64,000 bases of DNA from an uncultured Lachnospiraceae bacterium. GTDB taxonomy: Bacteria > Bacillota > Clostridia > Lachnospirales > Lachnospiraceae. The translations under genes and the position numbers were made by a program. Every line of letters begins with the position of its first letter. Position 1 is the first letter of the stretch. The stretch is from contig CAJTKK010000015.1 in assembly GCA_910576535.1 (NCBI GenBank), positions 1-64,000 of the forward strand, in the 5' to 3' direction. The notes beneath the pieces are model-generated. The model was not told the origin of the DNA and searched no databases. It was given only the letters and a program-made list of their open reading frames with translations. This document shows, in pieces, positions 9,594 to 17,392 of the stretch.

Positions 9594-9622
9594 TTGACAA
9601 ACAGAAAATAGGATAATATACT
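9594..9622 (+). promoter_or_regulatory. Sigma-A type promoter of acpP / fab operon
   Basis: TTGACA (9594-9599) is followed after 17 bases by TATACT (9617-9622), close to consensus. Transcription would begin near 9629, giving a leader of about 40 bases with AGGAGA (9655-9660) ahead of the acpP ATG. A FabT-type operator overlaps the -10 box and start point. Confidence 0.8.
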
Positions 9623-9636
9623 TTGAATATCAAATT
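9620..9636 (+). promoter_or_regulatory. FabT-type operator on the acpP promoter
   Basis: The 17-base site ACTTTGAATATCAAATT contains the perfect inverted repeat TTTGA-N3-TCAAA and, from memory of the streptococcal FabT consensus, differs at only two positions. It covers the end of the -10 box and the probable start point, a place where binding would repress. The same inverted repeat lies in the promoter of the FabT-like gene at 46482-46494. Confidence 0.75.
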
Positions 9637-9667
9637 AATTGAAATTAAAACAATAGGAGATAATGAA

Positions 9668-9901
9668 ATGTTAGAGAGAGTAAAAGAAATTATTCAAGAG
9701 CAATTGAACTTAGATGGGGTGGAAATTACGGAAGAATCTTCGTTTAAAGATGACCTGGGAGTAGATTCTCTCGATTTATTTGAATTGGTAATGGCTTTTG
9801 AGGAAGAATATAAGATTGAAATCCCTTCGGAGGATTTAGAACAGTTGACGACAGTCGGCGCGGTGATGGAATATATGAAAAGCAAGGGAGTAGAATCATA
9901 A
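9668..9901 (+). CDS. acpP: Acyl carrier protein
   Basis: A 77-residue acidic protein with the phosphopantetheine attachment motif DDLGVDSLDLFELVMAFE; the Ser in GVDSLD carries the prosthetic group. It holds the growing acyl chain for the Fab enzymes encoded downstream. ATG 9668 is chosen because AGGAGA lies 7 bases before it and because the in-frame TTG at 9623 falls inside the promoter/operator region. Confidence 0.97.
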   Translation: MLERVKEIIQEQLNLDGVEITEESSFKDDLGVDSLDLFELVMAFEEEYKIEIPSEDLEQLTTVGAVMEYMKSKGVES

Positions 9902-9965
9902 AGATCTCTGAAAGAAACGGGTTTGCATGAAGTGCATAGATAGAACGGAAATAAGGAGACTGGAA

Positions 9966-10889
9966 ATGAAAACGAGAATAACCGAATTGCTTGGAATTGA
10001 GTATCCGGTGATACAAGGCGGCATGGCATGGGTGGCGGAGTATCATCTTGCGGCTGCCGTATCGGAAGCTGGAGGGCTTGGGCTGATTGGGGCGGCCAGC
10101 GCCCCGCCGGAAATTGTCAGGGAGCAGATACGCGAGGCAAGAAAGCTGACAGATAAACCGGTAGGGGTTAATATAATGCTGCTGAATCCCAATGCGGAAG
10201 AGATAGCGGCAGTGGTTGTGGAAGAAGGCGTAGAAGCAGTGACAACCGGGGCCGGGAATCCCGGTAAGTTTATGGAAATGTGGAAAAATGCCGGAATTAA
10301 GGTGATTCCAGTGGTAGCTAGTGTGGCAATGGCAAAGCTGATGGAACGGGCAGGGGCAGATGCGGTGATTGCAGAGGGCATGGAGGCTGGCGGCCACATC
10401 GGCGAAGCTACGACTATGACATTGGTACCCCAAGTAGTGGATGCGGTTAGAATTCCTGTAGTGGCAGCAGGCGGCATTGCAGACGGAAGAGGGTTTGCGG
10501 CGGCTATGATGCTGGGTGCAGAGGCAGTGCAGATGGGAACTGTTTTTGTGACGGCAGAGGAATCCATAGTACATAATAATTATAAACAGAAAATCCTTGG
10601 GGCGAAAGATATTGATTCTGAGGTAACGGGACAAAGCCATGGTCATCCTATCCGCTCGCTCCGTAATAAGATGACAAGGGAATATCTGAAACTGGAACGG
10701 GAAGGAATTCCCTTTGAAGAATTGGAACAGCTTACGCTGGGATCGCTGCGGAAGGCTGTCATAGATGGTGATGTTGTCAATGGGAGTGTTATGGCTGGAC
10801 AGATCGCAGGCTTGATTAAAGAAGAAAAAAGCTGCCGGAAATTAATCAGGGATATTATGGAACAAGCAGAAGCTCTGCTGAAAAAATAA
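9966..10889 (+). CDS. fabK: Enoyl-ACP reductase II (FMN-dependent)
   Basis: A 307-residue TIM-barrel flavoprotein of the nitronate monooxygenase/FabK family. It shows YPVIQGGMAWVA, the flavin-binding AEGMEAGGHIGE and PVVAAGGIADGRG. FabK reduces trans-2-enoyl-ACP in the last step of each elongation cycle and replaces FabI in many Firmicutes, conferring triclosan tolerance in studied species. ATG 9966 follows AAGGAG. It sits directly behind acpP, which favours FabK over a nitronate monooxygenase. Confidence 0.93.
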   Translation: MKTRITELLGIEYPVIQGGMAWVAEYHLAAAVSEAGGLGLIGAASAPPEIVREQIREARKLTDKPVGVNIMLLNPNAEEIAAVVVEEGVEAVTTGAGNPGKFMEMWKNAGIKVIPVVASVAMAKLMERAGADAVIAEGMEAGGHIGEATTMTLVPQVVDAVRIPVVAAGGIADGRGFAAAMMLGAEAVQMGTVFVTAEESIVHNNYKQKILGAKDIDSEVTGQSHGHPIRSLRNKMTREYLKLEREGIPFEELEQLTLGSLRKAVIDGDVVNGSVMAGQIAGLIKEEKSCRKLIRDIMEQAEALLKK

Positions 10890-10937
10890 TAACCAGGAAT
10901 ATCCGGATGCCAGATGAAACTGCAGGATAGTTGTTGT

Positions 10938-10964
10938 AAAGTTGGCCGTTTGGTCAACTTTTTA
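10938..10964 (+). terminator. Hairpin with short T tract between fabK and fabD
   Basis: AAAGTTGGCC-GTTT-GGTCAACTTT forms a 10-bp stem (one G-T pair) followed by TTT. It lies in the 191-base gap between fabK and fabD and may be a partial terminator or a processing site that lowers expression of the later genes. The rest of the gap holds only the fabD ribosome site. Confidence 0.55.
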
Positions 10965-11080
10965 TATAACAAAAACAATGATATGGGGCTATACGCCCGG
11001 GACGGAATCTGCATTGTCAGAAGGATATCAATTGACGGAGAATCGCAGGATCTTCAATCATAAGAAAGAGGAGGAAAATA

Positions 11081-12007
11081 ATGATGGGAAAAGCAGCATT
11101 TATTTTTCCCGGGCAGGGAGCCCAATATATTGGAATGGGAAAAGATTTTTATGAGCAGATTCCGGCCAGCAGGGAGATGTTTGAATTGGCATCGGAAGCC
11201 TCAGGCTTGGATATAGCGGCTCTATGTTTTGAAGAAAACGAGAAAATAAATATTACAGAATATACACAGATTGCTATGCTGGCAATGGAAGCCGCTGTCT
11301 TAAAGGCGGTAGAGGAAAGAGGATATAGGCCGGATGTCACAGCCGGTTTAAGCTTGGGGGAATATGGAGCTATTATTGCTGCCGGAGCAATGAAGGCGGA
11401 AGATGTTTTTAGGGTAGTAAGAAAAAGAGGTATTTTTATGCAGGAAGCGGTTCCGGAGGGCGGGGCAATGGTAGCTGTGCTGGGACTGGATGCTTCCGTG
11501 GTTGAAGAAATCTGTGCAGAAACAGAAGGGATGATAGATATTGCAAACTATAATTGCCCAGGACAGGTGGTGATTACCGGGGAATCCGGGGCGGCAGAAA
11601 AAGCGGTGCAGGCGCTGAAAACGGCGGGCGCTAAACGCTGTGTCCCATTAAATGTCAGCGGGCCGTTTCACTCTTGTATGCTGAAAGGGGCGGGTGAAAA
11701 ACTAAGCCAGGAACTAGCTGCAATAACAGTATATGATATTTCGGTTCCCTATCTTGCGAATGTAACGGCAGATTATGTTACAGATAAAGAGCAGATCAAA
11801 CCTTTGCTGACGCATCAGGTCGCTTCCCCGGTCAGGTGGCAGCAAAGCGTAGAACGCATGATAAAAGATGGGACCGATGTATTTGTGGAAATAGGGCCTG
11901 GAAAGGCGCTTTCCGGTTTTATGCGTAAAATCAATAGGAATATAAAGACATTGAATGTAGAAAAAGTGGAAGATTTGGAGAAACTTTTGTCTTTGAAGGG
12001 AGAATAA
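11081..12007 (+). CDS. fabD: Malonyl-CoA:ACP transacylase
   Basis: This 308-residue enzyme loads malonate onto ACP. It shows FIFPGQGAQYIGMGKD, the nucleophile elbow GLSLGEYGA with active Ser and the catalytic His in SGPFHSCML. The first Met at 11081 follows AGAGGAGG with good spacing; a second ATG lies directly after it. It ends 2 bases before fabG, so the genes are co-transcribed. Confidence 0.96.
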   Translation: MMGKAAFIFPGQGAQYIGMGKDFYEQIPASREMFELASEASGLDIAALCFEENEKINITEYTQIAMLAMEAAVLKAVEERGYRPDVTAGLSLGEYGAIIAAGAMKAEDVFRVVRKRGIFMQEAVPEGGAMVAVLGLDASVVEEICAETEGMIDIANYNCPGQVVITGESGAAEKAVQALKTAGAKRCVPLNVSGPFHSCMLKGAGEKLSQELAAITVYDISVPYLANVTADYVTDKEQIKPLLTHQVASPVRWQQSVERMIKDGTDVFVEIGPGKALSGFMRKINRNIKTLNVEKVEDLEKLLSLKGE

Positions 12008-12009
12008 TT

Positions 12010-12750
12010 ATGCTGGAAGGAAAGGTAGCCCTGGTAACTGGTGCAGGAAGAGGGATCGGCAGGGAAATCGCATTGACTTTTGCGGGATATGGGGCGGATG
12101 TGATTGTCAATTATAATGGGTCTGCCCAGAAAGCCGCTGAAGTAGTGGCCGGGATTGAGTCTATGGGCAGGAAAGCGGCAGCCGTTCAATGCTCAGTTGA
12201 GGATTACGAAGCATGTGGAAAAATGATAAATGAGATGCTTGCTTTGTTTGGACATATTGACATTCTTGTAAACAATGCAGGGATTACAAGAGATAATTTA
12301 ATGGTTAAAATGCCAGAGGAAGACTTTGATGCGGTAATTGCAACAAATCTGAAAGGGACATTTAATACGATCAGGCATATATACCGGCCTTTTATAAAGC
12401 AAAGAAGCGGGAGGATTATTAATCTTTCTTCTGTTTCAGGCTTGCTTGGCAATGCTGGGCAGTCAAATTATGCAGCGTCTAAGGCAGGGGTAATCGGGTT
12501 GACAAAAAGTATGGCAAAAGAGCTTGCCAGCCGGAATATTACGGTAAATGCGGTTGCGCCGGGTTATATTGAAACAGATATGACACAGGCAATGAGCGGA
12601 CCGGCAAAAGAGGCGGTTATAGGGCAGATACCGTTAAAAAGGGCAGGAAATGCAAAAGACGTAGCTGAAATGGCAGCGTTTCTTGCCAGCGATAAAGCAT
12701 CATACATTACAGGGCAGGTAATTTCCGTAGATGGGGGAATGGCAATTTGA
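12010..12750 (+). CDS. fabG: 3-oxoacyl-ACP reductase
   Basis: A 246-residue short-chain dehydrogenase reducing beta-ketoacyl-ACP with NADPH. The cofactor motif TGAGRGIG, structural NNAGIT, and catalytic Ser (NLSSVSG) with Y-x3-K (NYAASKAG) are present. The C-terminal SVDGGMAI is typical. Start ATG 12010 follows AAGGGAGA. It belongs to the fab operon. Confidence 0.96.
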   Translation: MLEGKVALVTGAGRGIGREIALTFAGYGADVIVNYNGSAQKAAEVVAGIESMGRKAAAVQCSVEDYEACGKMINEMLALFGHIDILVNNAGITRDNLMVKMPEEDFDAVIATNLKGTFNTIRHIYRPFIKQRSGRIINLSSVSGLLGNAGQSNYAASKAGVIGLTKSMAKELASRNITVNAVAPGYIETDMTQAMSGPAKEAVIGQIPLKRAGNAKDVAEMAAFLASDKASYITGQVISVDGGMAI

Positions 12751-12823
12751 TTGGCTGCCATACCAGTTTATAAAAGAGAAAGGAAACAGCGTCTGGGAGC
12801 GGAGCAAGGAAAAGGGAGGAAAA

Positions 12824-14080
12824 ATGAGCAGAAGAGTTGTTGTAACCGGGATGGGGGCTATCACTCCGGTCGGTTTAAGTGTGAATGAATTTTGGAAGAG
12901 CGTAAAGGATGGAAAGATAGGGTTTGATACGATATCAAAATTTGATGCGTCGGGATATAAATGCCAGCTTGCTGCGGAAGTAAAAGGATTTGACGGAAAA
13001 AATTATATGGATTTTAAAGCGGCGAAAAGAATGGAACTTTTCAGCCAGTATGCGGTTGCGGCTGCGAGGGAGGCATGGGATGATTCCGGGATCCATATGG
13101 AAAAGGAGGATGCGTTCCGCATAGGCGTCTCCATTGGTTCAGGCACCGGTTCTTTGCAGGCAATAGAAAGGGAACATAGTAAATTATTGGAGAAAGGGCC
13201 GGGACGCACAGGCCCGCTTTTGGTGCCTTTAATGATTAGCAATATGGCAGCGGGAAATGTGTCCATACAGCTTGGACTGAAAGGAAAGAATATCAACGTA
13301 GTGACAGCATGTGCTACGGGAACGAACTCCATTGGGGAAGCATTCAGAAGTATACAGTATGGCGAGGCGGAAGTAATGCTTGCGGGCGGAACGGAAAGCA
13401 GCATAACCCCCATTGGGATTGCCGGGTTTACGGCTCTTACGGCATTAACCTCATCGAAGGATAAGTACAGGTGTTCCATTCCTTTTGATAAGGAAAGAAG
13501 CGGCTTTGTGATGGGAGAAGGGGCAGCGGCAGTTGTGCTGGAAGAATTGGAACATGCGGAAAAGAGAGGGGCAAAAATTTATGCGGAAGTCGTAGGATAT
13601 GGCTGTACGGCAGATGCATTTCATATTACTTCCCCGGCAGAGGATGGCGGGGGAGCGGCTAAGGCGATGGAATTTGCCATTAGGGATGCGGGAATTGTAC
13701 CGGAAGATATTACATATATTAATGCCCATGGAACCAGCACTCATCATAATGATCTATTTGAGACAAGAGCTATTAAAAAAGTATTTGGGGAACGGGCAAA
13801 GCAGCTTAAGATTAATTCCACAAAATCTATGGTGGGTCATCTGCTTGGGGCTGCCGGGGCAGTAGAGTTTGTGACCTGTGTGAAAGAGCTGGAAGAAGGA
13901 TACATTCATCAGACAGTAGGATATCAAATACCGGATGAAGAATGTGATTTGGATTACTGTAAAGAAGCAGTGCAAGGGGAATTCCGGTATGCCCTTTCTA
14001 ATTCATTGGGTTTTGGCGGGCATAATGCAGTATTAATTATTAAAAAGTATGAAGATGGAGGAAAGCTATGCCGTTATTGA
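12824..14080 (+). CDS. fabF: 3-oxoacyl-ACP synthase II
   Basis: A 418-residue condensing enzyme for chain elongation. The Cys-His-His triad is visible as VTACATGTNS, NAHGTSTHHND and KSMVGHLLGAAGA. An in-frame extension reaches back to 12731 inside fabG, but AAAGGGAGG directly before ATG 12824 and the family N-terminus (RRVVVTGMGAITPVG) fix the start. It overlaps fabZ by 13 bases. Confidence 0.97.
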   Translation: MSRRVVVTGMGAITPVGLSVNEFWKSVKDGKIGFDTISKFDASGYKCQLAAEVKGFDGKNYMDFKAAKRMELFSQYAVAAAREAWDDSGIHMEKEDAFRIGVSIGSGTGSLQAIEREHSKLLEKGPGRTGPLLVPLMISNMAAGNVSIQLGLKGKNINVVTACATGTNSIGEAFRSIQYGEAEVMLAGGTESSITPIGIAGFTALTALTSSKDKYRCSIPFDKERSGFVMGEGAAAVVLEELEHAEKRGAKIYAEVVGYGCTADAFHITSPAEDGGGAAKAMEFAIRDAGIVPEDITYINAHGTSTHHNDLFETRAIKKVFGERAKQLKINSTKSMVGHLLGAAGAVEFVTCVKELEEGYIHQTVGYQIPDEECDLDYCKEAVQGEFRYALSNSLGFGGHNAVLIIKKYEDGGKLCRY

Positions 14081-14514
14081 CAACAAAGGAAATTATGGAA
14101 ATCATTCCTCATAGGCAGCCCTTTTTATTGATAGATACAATAGAAGAATTGGAACCGGGGGTCAGGGCGGTAGGAAAAAAGTGTGTATCTTATAATGAGC
14201 CGTATTTTGCAGGGCATTTCCCAAACGAGCCGGTGATGCCAGGAGTCCTTATCATAGAGGCATTAGCGCAGACTGGAGCCGTAGCCATTTTAAGCCAGCC
14301 GGGTTTTAAGGGGAAAACAGCATATTTTGGGGCTATTCAATCGGCTAAGTTTAAGAAAAAGGTGGTGCCGGGGGATCTATTGGTACTGGAAACGGAAATT
14401 ATAAAAGTCAAGGGTCCGGTTGGGCAGGGAAAAGCAACGGCTTATGTGGATGGTAAGGCAGCAGCGATAGCTGAACTTACGTTTGTAATAGGAACGGAAG
14501 AGGATGAAAAATAA
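14068..14514 (+). CDS. fabZ: 3-hydroxyacyl-ACP dehydratase
   Basis: A 148-residue hot-dog fold enzyme removing water from beta-hydroxyacyl-ACP. The family motifs HRQPFLLID and GHFPNEPVMPGVLIIEALAQ contain the catalytic His and Glu. It starts inside the end of fabF after GGAGG and overlaps fabH by 11 bases. No accB, accC or acc subunit genes lie next to it, although such genes often do in clostridial clusters. Confidence 0.96.
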   Translation: MPLLTTKEIMEIIPHRQPFLLIDTIEELEPGVRAVGKKCVSYNEPYFAGHFPNEPVMPGVLIIEALAQTGAVAILSQPGFKGKTAYFGAIQSAKFKKKVVPGDLLVLETEIIKVKGPVGQGKATAYVDGKAAAIAELTFVIGTEEDEK

Positions 14515-15508
14515 AGTGGTGACGAGAATAACAGGAACGGGAAGTTACCTTCCGGGACATATCATGACAAATGATGATTTATCTAATATAATGGATACTT
14601 CGGATGAATGGATCTTCAGCCGCACGGGAATAAAAGAAAGGCATCTGGCCAAAGACGAAACGACAGCTTTCATGGCGGCAGAGGCGGGAAAAAAGGCATT
14701 GGAGGATGCAGGGGTGGAAGCGGCGGAAGTGGATTTGATTATAGCCGGCACAATTACCGGTGATTATGTAACGCCTTCTACGGCATGTGAAGTGCAGGAA
14801 AAGCTAGGAGCGGTCAATGCCGTAGCTTTTGATATTAATGCAGCATGTGCAGGATTTATGTTTGCTTTTCATACAGCGCATGCCTATTTGCAGTCAGGCA
14901 TTTATAAAACAGCTTTAGTTTTAGGTGTAGAGACTTTGTCGAAAATCCTGGATTGGAAAGACAGAAGCACTTGTGTGCTTTTTGGGGACGGGGCAGGAGC
15001 TGCCGTTGTATGCGCTGATGGGGAGAAGGAAAAAGAGTTATCAGAGGGAAACGGAGGAATCCTGGCTTTTGAGCAAGGTTCGGATGGAAGGAGAGGGATG
15101 GCATTGAATTGCTGCGGCAGAAAGAACCGCAATCCATTGACGGACAATGGGTGGATACCTTCATATGTATCTATGGATGGACAGGAGGTATATAAGTTTG
15201 CAGTCAGTACAGTGCCGGTTTCTATTCAAAGAGTGTTGGATAAAGCGGGGCTGCATGTAGAGGATGTCAAATATTTTGTGCTTCATCAGGCGAATATCAG
15301 AATCCTCCAATCAGTGGCGAAGAGGTTAAAGGCAGATATTGGAAAATTTCCGGTAGGGCTTGACCATTGCGGGAACATGTCTGCAGCCAGCGTGCCTGTC
15401 CTTTTGGATGAGATGAACCGGAAAGGGGCGCTGGAAAAAGGGGATAAAATTGTCATGGCCGGATTCGGGGGAGGATTGACATGGGCAAGCGCTGTGGTAG
15501 AATGGTAG
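14504..15508 (+). CDS. fabH: 3-oxoacyl-ACP synthase III
   Basis: This 334-residue enzyme condenses acetyl-CoA or a branched starter with malonyl-ACP to begin a chain. The triad is visible as NAACAGF (Cys), VLHQANIRI (His) and CGNMSAAS (Asn). It is the last gene of the cluster, unlike Streptococcus and many Clostridia where fabH comes first. Start ATG 14504 overlaps fabZ, so it is translationally coupled. Confidence 0.96.
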   Translation: MKNKVVTRITGTGSYLPGHIMTNDDLSNIMDTSDEWIFSRTGIKERHLAKDETTAFMAAEAGKKALEDAGVEAAEVDLIIAGTITGDYVTPSTACEVQEKLGAVNAVAFDINAACAGFMFAFHTAHAYLQSGIYKTALVLGVETLSKILDWKDRSTCVLFGDGAGAAVVCADGEKEKELSEGNGGILAFEQGSDGRRGMALNCCGRKNRNPLTDNGWIPSYVSMDGQEVYKFAVSTVPVSIQRVLDKAGLHVEDVKYFVLHQANIRILQSVAKRLKADIGKFPVGLDHCGNMSAASVPVLLDEMNRKGALEKGDKIVMAGFGGGLTWASAVVEW

Positions 15509-15562
15509 TATGAGAAGAGCTTTTAAAGCTCATACAAAAAAATAGTTCATTAAGATATGCTG

Positions 15563-15623
15563 CCCTCAGTGGACGAGGGGACACTCGGTTTTGCACCGCC
15601 AGCGTTCCTCTGCCCACTGGGGG
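15563..15623 (+). other. Structured intergenic element (nested hairpins)
   Basis: CCCTCAGTGG (15563-15572) pairs with CCACTGGGGG (15614-15623) with one T-G pair. Inside it, GAGG pairs with CCTC, and CGGT pairs with ACCG around a TTTTGC loop. The G+C content is clearly higher than the flanks. It has no T tract, so it is not a plain terminator. It could be a small structured RNA, a leader of the next gene or a dispersed repeat; only one copy is seen in this window. Confidence 0.5.
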
Positions 15624-15704
15624 TAAGCTTGCGTTGGTAAATACTCAAAGTGTGGGACTTTTTGTAAGGAGTTTTTGTACCATTGGCAATATTGGGAGAA
15701 AGAC

Positions 15705-16433
15705 ATGGAATATATGCTTTTTGTAATTGATATGATAGGGACAGTTGCTTTTGCTTTTTCGGGGGCAATGACGGCTATCCGGAAAGAAATGGATGTGCTG
15801 GGGGTAATGATCCTTGGTATGGTAACTGCTGTAGGAGGGGGGATTATTAGGGATATTGTTCTTGGAATTACCCCTCCTCAGGCATTTATGGAGCCGGTAT
15901 TTGCATTGAGTGCAGTGCTTGTATCGCTGTTTGTTTTTGCAGCTTTTTATTTCCGCGGACAAAGATATGAGCGTGAACGGCATATTACAGAGGGTAAAAG
16001 CTATTCTATTTATCATAAGGTACAGGACGCCGCGGTGAGGGAATACCGCCAGATTTCCGGGCAGCGGTTTCAGGAGATATTGATGTTGGCGGATACGTTG
16101 GGCTTAGGTGTTTTTACGGTGGTTGGGGTCCGGGCGGCCTTTGACAATGGGATGGGGATTAATTATTTCCTGCCGGTATTCTTGGGAACGATCACAGGGG
16201 TGGGAGGCGGTCTGCTACGGGACATGATGGCGGGGGACCGGCCGTACATCTTTGTAAAACATGTATATGCCAGCGCTTCTATTCTGGGGGCGTGTATATG
16301 TGTGTTTTTCTGGGGAAAGGCAGGGGAGGAAGCGGCGATGCTGATAGGGGCAGGCAGTGTAATCGTCTTGCGTTTCCTCGCGATTAAGTACCGGTGGAAT
16401 CTGCCGAAGATTGCATATAAGGATGAGAAATAA
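15705..16433 (+). CDS. UPF0126 / TRIC-family membrane protein
   Basis: A 242-residue integral membrane protein with about seven hydrophobic segments and two internal repeats, each with a glycine-rich turn: AVGGGIIRDIVLG and GVGGGLLRDMMAG. The family includes trimeric intracellular cation channels and YicG-type proteins linked to glycine transport. A central cytoplasmic-looking loop is basic. ATG 15705 follows GGGAG; the upstream in-frame codon at 15675 has no ribosome site. The substrate is not determined. Confidence 0.85.
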   Translation: MEYMLFVIDMIGTVAFAFSGAMTAIRKEMDVLGVMILGMVTAVGGGIIRDIVLGITPPQAFMEPVFALSAVLVSLFVFAAFYFRGQRYERERHITEGKSYSIYHKVQDAAVREYRQISGQRFQEILMLADTLGLGVFTVVGVRAAFDNGMGINYFLPVFLGTITGVGGGLLRDMMAGDRPYIFVKHVYASASILGACICVFFWGKAGEEAAMLIGAGSVIVLRFLAIKYRWNLPKIAYKDEK

Positions 16434-16631
16434 AATATATATATATAAAAGATAATCACATGTCAGTGCATTGATATGTTCATTTTCGGCTAAATGACGC
16501 AGAATGAATATTTCAATCTGCAAAGCGGCTAAACAGGGGATGGGATGAAACGGTTGGGCAGGGCAGATGGAATTTTATTCTGCGCTATTTGCAGGATGTG
16601 AATGTGCCAGTGTATTGGCATAGGGGTATTT

Positions 16632-17264
16632 ATGTTAAATTATATATGGGCGTATATGATTATGATTGGGGTGATTTATGGAGCCGTGACAGGAAATATA
16701 AAGGAGGTCAGCAATGCGGCGCTGGATTCGGCAGGAGAGGCAGTGTCTTTGTGCATCACAATGATTGGCGTGATGGCTTTATGGGTGGGGCTGATGGAGA
16801 TTGCCCAAAAGTCAGGGCTGATTGAGAAGCTGGCGAAAGGAATCCGGCCATTTATCATTTTCATGTTCCCACGGATTCCAAGAGGCCATATGGCGGAAGA
16901 ATATATTTCTACCAATATTATTGCTAATGTGCTTGGACTTGGCTGGGCGTGTACGCCGGCAGGACTTAAGGCTATGGAGGAATTAGCGAAGCTGGAGGAG
17001 GAGAGGGGGACGCCAGGGTATCTGAGCAATGGTAAGAGTATAGGTGGAAAACGGGAGCGGGTTGCCAGCAATGAGATGTGTACGTTTTTGATATTGAATA
17101 TTTCTTCTTTGCAGTTAATACCAGTGAACATGATCGCTTACCGGCAGCAGTATGGGAGCGCAAACCCGGCAGGGATTATCGCTCCTGCGATTGTGGCAAC
17201 GTTTGTGAGCACGGCAGTGGCAGTGGTGTATTGTAAGGTGAAGGATAGGAAGCGGAGAGTGTGA
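16632..17264 (+). CDS. spmA: Spore maturation protein A
   Basis: A 210-residue membrane protein of the nucleoside-recognition (Gate) family. It shows MLNYIWAYMIMIGVIYG, SLCITMIGVMALWVGLMEIA and NIIANVLGLGWACTPAGLKA, as in SpmA. In Bacillus, SpmA and SpmB are needed for normal spore-core dehydration. ATG 16632 follows AGGGG. Its partner spmB lies 9 kb away (26.2 kb), and a decayed copy of the 3' end of spmA lies at 19115-19325. Confidence 0.9.
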   Translation: MLNYIWAYMIMIGVIYGAVTGNIKEVSNAALDSAGEAVSLCITMIGVMALWVGLMEIAQKSGLIEKLAKGIRPFIIFMFPRIPRGHMAEEYISTNIIANVLGLGWACTPAGLKAMEELAKLEEERGTPGYLSNGKSIGGKRERVASNEMCTFLILNISSLQLIPVNMIAYRQQYGSANPAGIIAPAIVATFVSTAVAVVYCKVKDRKRRV

Positions 17265-17288
17265 GGCTCTTCGCTTTTTATCCATTCT

Positions 17289-17352
17289 GTATACCCAAAG
17301 ACTTCTTATAATGATTTATCGTATACAAAATTTTTGGAACAGGGTATAATAC
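17289..17352 (+). promoter_or_regulatory. Promoter region of the ATPase/nuclease cassette with GTATAC repeats
   Basis: A TATAAT box lies at 17345-17350 without a convincing -35 box. The palindrome GTATAC occurs at 17289-17294 and 17321-17326, 32 bases apart (about three helix turns), and a related GTATAATAC spans the -10 box. This could be an operator array for a regulator, which would suit a weak or conditional promoter. Confidence 0.45.
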
Positions 17353-17392
17353 AAACAGAAAACAGATTATAAATTGGTTGGAGGCTGGACTA

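Noticed and set aside
9744..10646. Long antisense reading frame opposite acpP/fabK (300 codons)
   Set aside because: It is the complement of well-supported genes, has no ribosome site and an implausible His/Cys/Pro-rich composition.
15509..15537. Terminator after fabH (TATGAG...CTCATA, AGCTTTTAAAGCT)
   Set aside because: The palindromes compete with each other and are followed by A residues, not by a T tract.
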